Below, in pieces: positions 5,206-5,400 of a stretch of DNA of 5,400 bases. The translations under genes and the position numbers were made by a program. Numbering within the stretch: the stretch's first letter is position 1; every line of letters starts with the position of its first letter. The notes under the pieces are model-generated. The model worked only from the letters and a program-made list of their open reading frames with translations. It was not told the origin of the DNA and did no database searches. The stretch comes from Chloroflexota bacterium (lineage in GTDB: Bacteria; Chloroflexota; Limnocylindria; Limnocylindrales; CSP1-4), in the NCBI GenBank assembly GCA_021777365.1, contig JAJYDP010000382.1:1-5400 (forward strand). The letters are read 5' to 3'.

Positions 5206-5400
5206 GTGAAAGCCAGGAGCTTCATTCCGATCGCACTGGTGGCCATGGTGGGCCTCACCGGCTGCTCGAGCGCGGGCTCGAGCAGCGCTCCGACGCAGGC
5301 GGCGTCGACGCAGGCCGCGAGCAGCGGCACGCTCACCGTCTGGCTGATGAACGGCTCGCTGAACGACAACACCGTCGTCCAGCTCGACACCGATTTCCAG
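5206..5400 (+). CDS. ABC-transporter substrate-binding lipoprotein, N-terminal part
   Basis: Only the first 65 codons are in the window; the frame is open at the right edge. The start is GTG with AGGAGAGG five bases upstream; an earlier GTG at 5201 hits a stop after one codon. The product begins with a short basic end (KAR) and a hydrophobic stretch, then the lipobox LTGC with Cys20 as the lipidation site. A Ser/Ala/Thr/Gln-rich linker with a repeated TQAAS follows. The mature part opens with GTLTVWLMNGSLND, typical of family 1 extracellular solute-binding proteins for sugars. It would capture a sugar or oligosaccharide outside the membrane and pass it to an ABC permease, whose genes should follow beyond the window. 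Its place behind a ROK regulator supports a carbohydrate ligand, but the sugar cannot be named. Confidence 0.85.
   Translation, partial: MKARSFIPIALVAMVGLTGCSSAGSSSAPTQAASTQAASSGTLTVWLMNGSLNDNTVVQLDTDFQ
5261..5286. repeat. Perfect 10-bp inverted repeat over the lipobox codons
   Basis: GCTGCTCGAG (5261-5270) and CTCGAGCAGC (5277-5286) are exact complements around a 6-base loop, CGCGGG. The hairpin includes the lipobox Cys codon and the following Ser codons, about 55 bases into the gene. It may be a by-product of Ser-rich coding, or may act on translation or early transcription of the transporter gene. Confidence 0.6.

Overview
This is a very GC-rich stretch of bacterial chromosome. The codons have GC-rich third positions and GTG starts are frequent. 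The gene types (ROK repressor beside a lipoprotein sugar-binding protein, Ala/Pro-rich linkers, a FabI/FabL-type reductase coupled to an acyltransferase) fit a high-GC Chloroflexota or actinobacterial genome. The sequence alone does not settle the phylum. I see no mobile element, CRISPR array, rRNA or tRNA.

Layout: positions 1-525 hold no credible gene. They contain a GC-rich direct repeat with a 70-bp offset (32-145) and four short inverted repeats (261-487). Two minus-strand genes follow and overlap by four bases (ATGA): an SDR-fold reductase (1413-2249), then a PlsC-family acyltransferase (526-1416). The reductase has the Y-X6-K spacing of enoyl-ACP reductases rather than the Y-X3-K of classical SDRs, so the pair looks like a fatty-acid/phospholipid module. 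A 143-bp divergent gap separates it from a plus-strand membrane-anchored polysaccharide deacetylase (2393-3547), whose stop codon lies inside the first unit of a 21-bp tandem repeat.

The right-hand part is a sugar-uptake locus. A ROK-family repressor (3849-5108) is preceded by two operator-like palindromes of identical 9-3-9 geometry, 36 bp apart (3679-3699 and 3715-3735). A TTGACA hexamer lies inside the first one. The start of a lipoprotein ABC-transporter substrate-binding protein (5206 onward) runs off the right edge. The most likely logic is that the ROK protein binds the twin operators, represses itself and possibly the transporter, and is released by the sugar or a derivative. None of the genes belongs to an obviously undescribed system. 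The twin operator and the reductase/acyltransferase pair are the most useful points to follow up.
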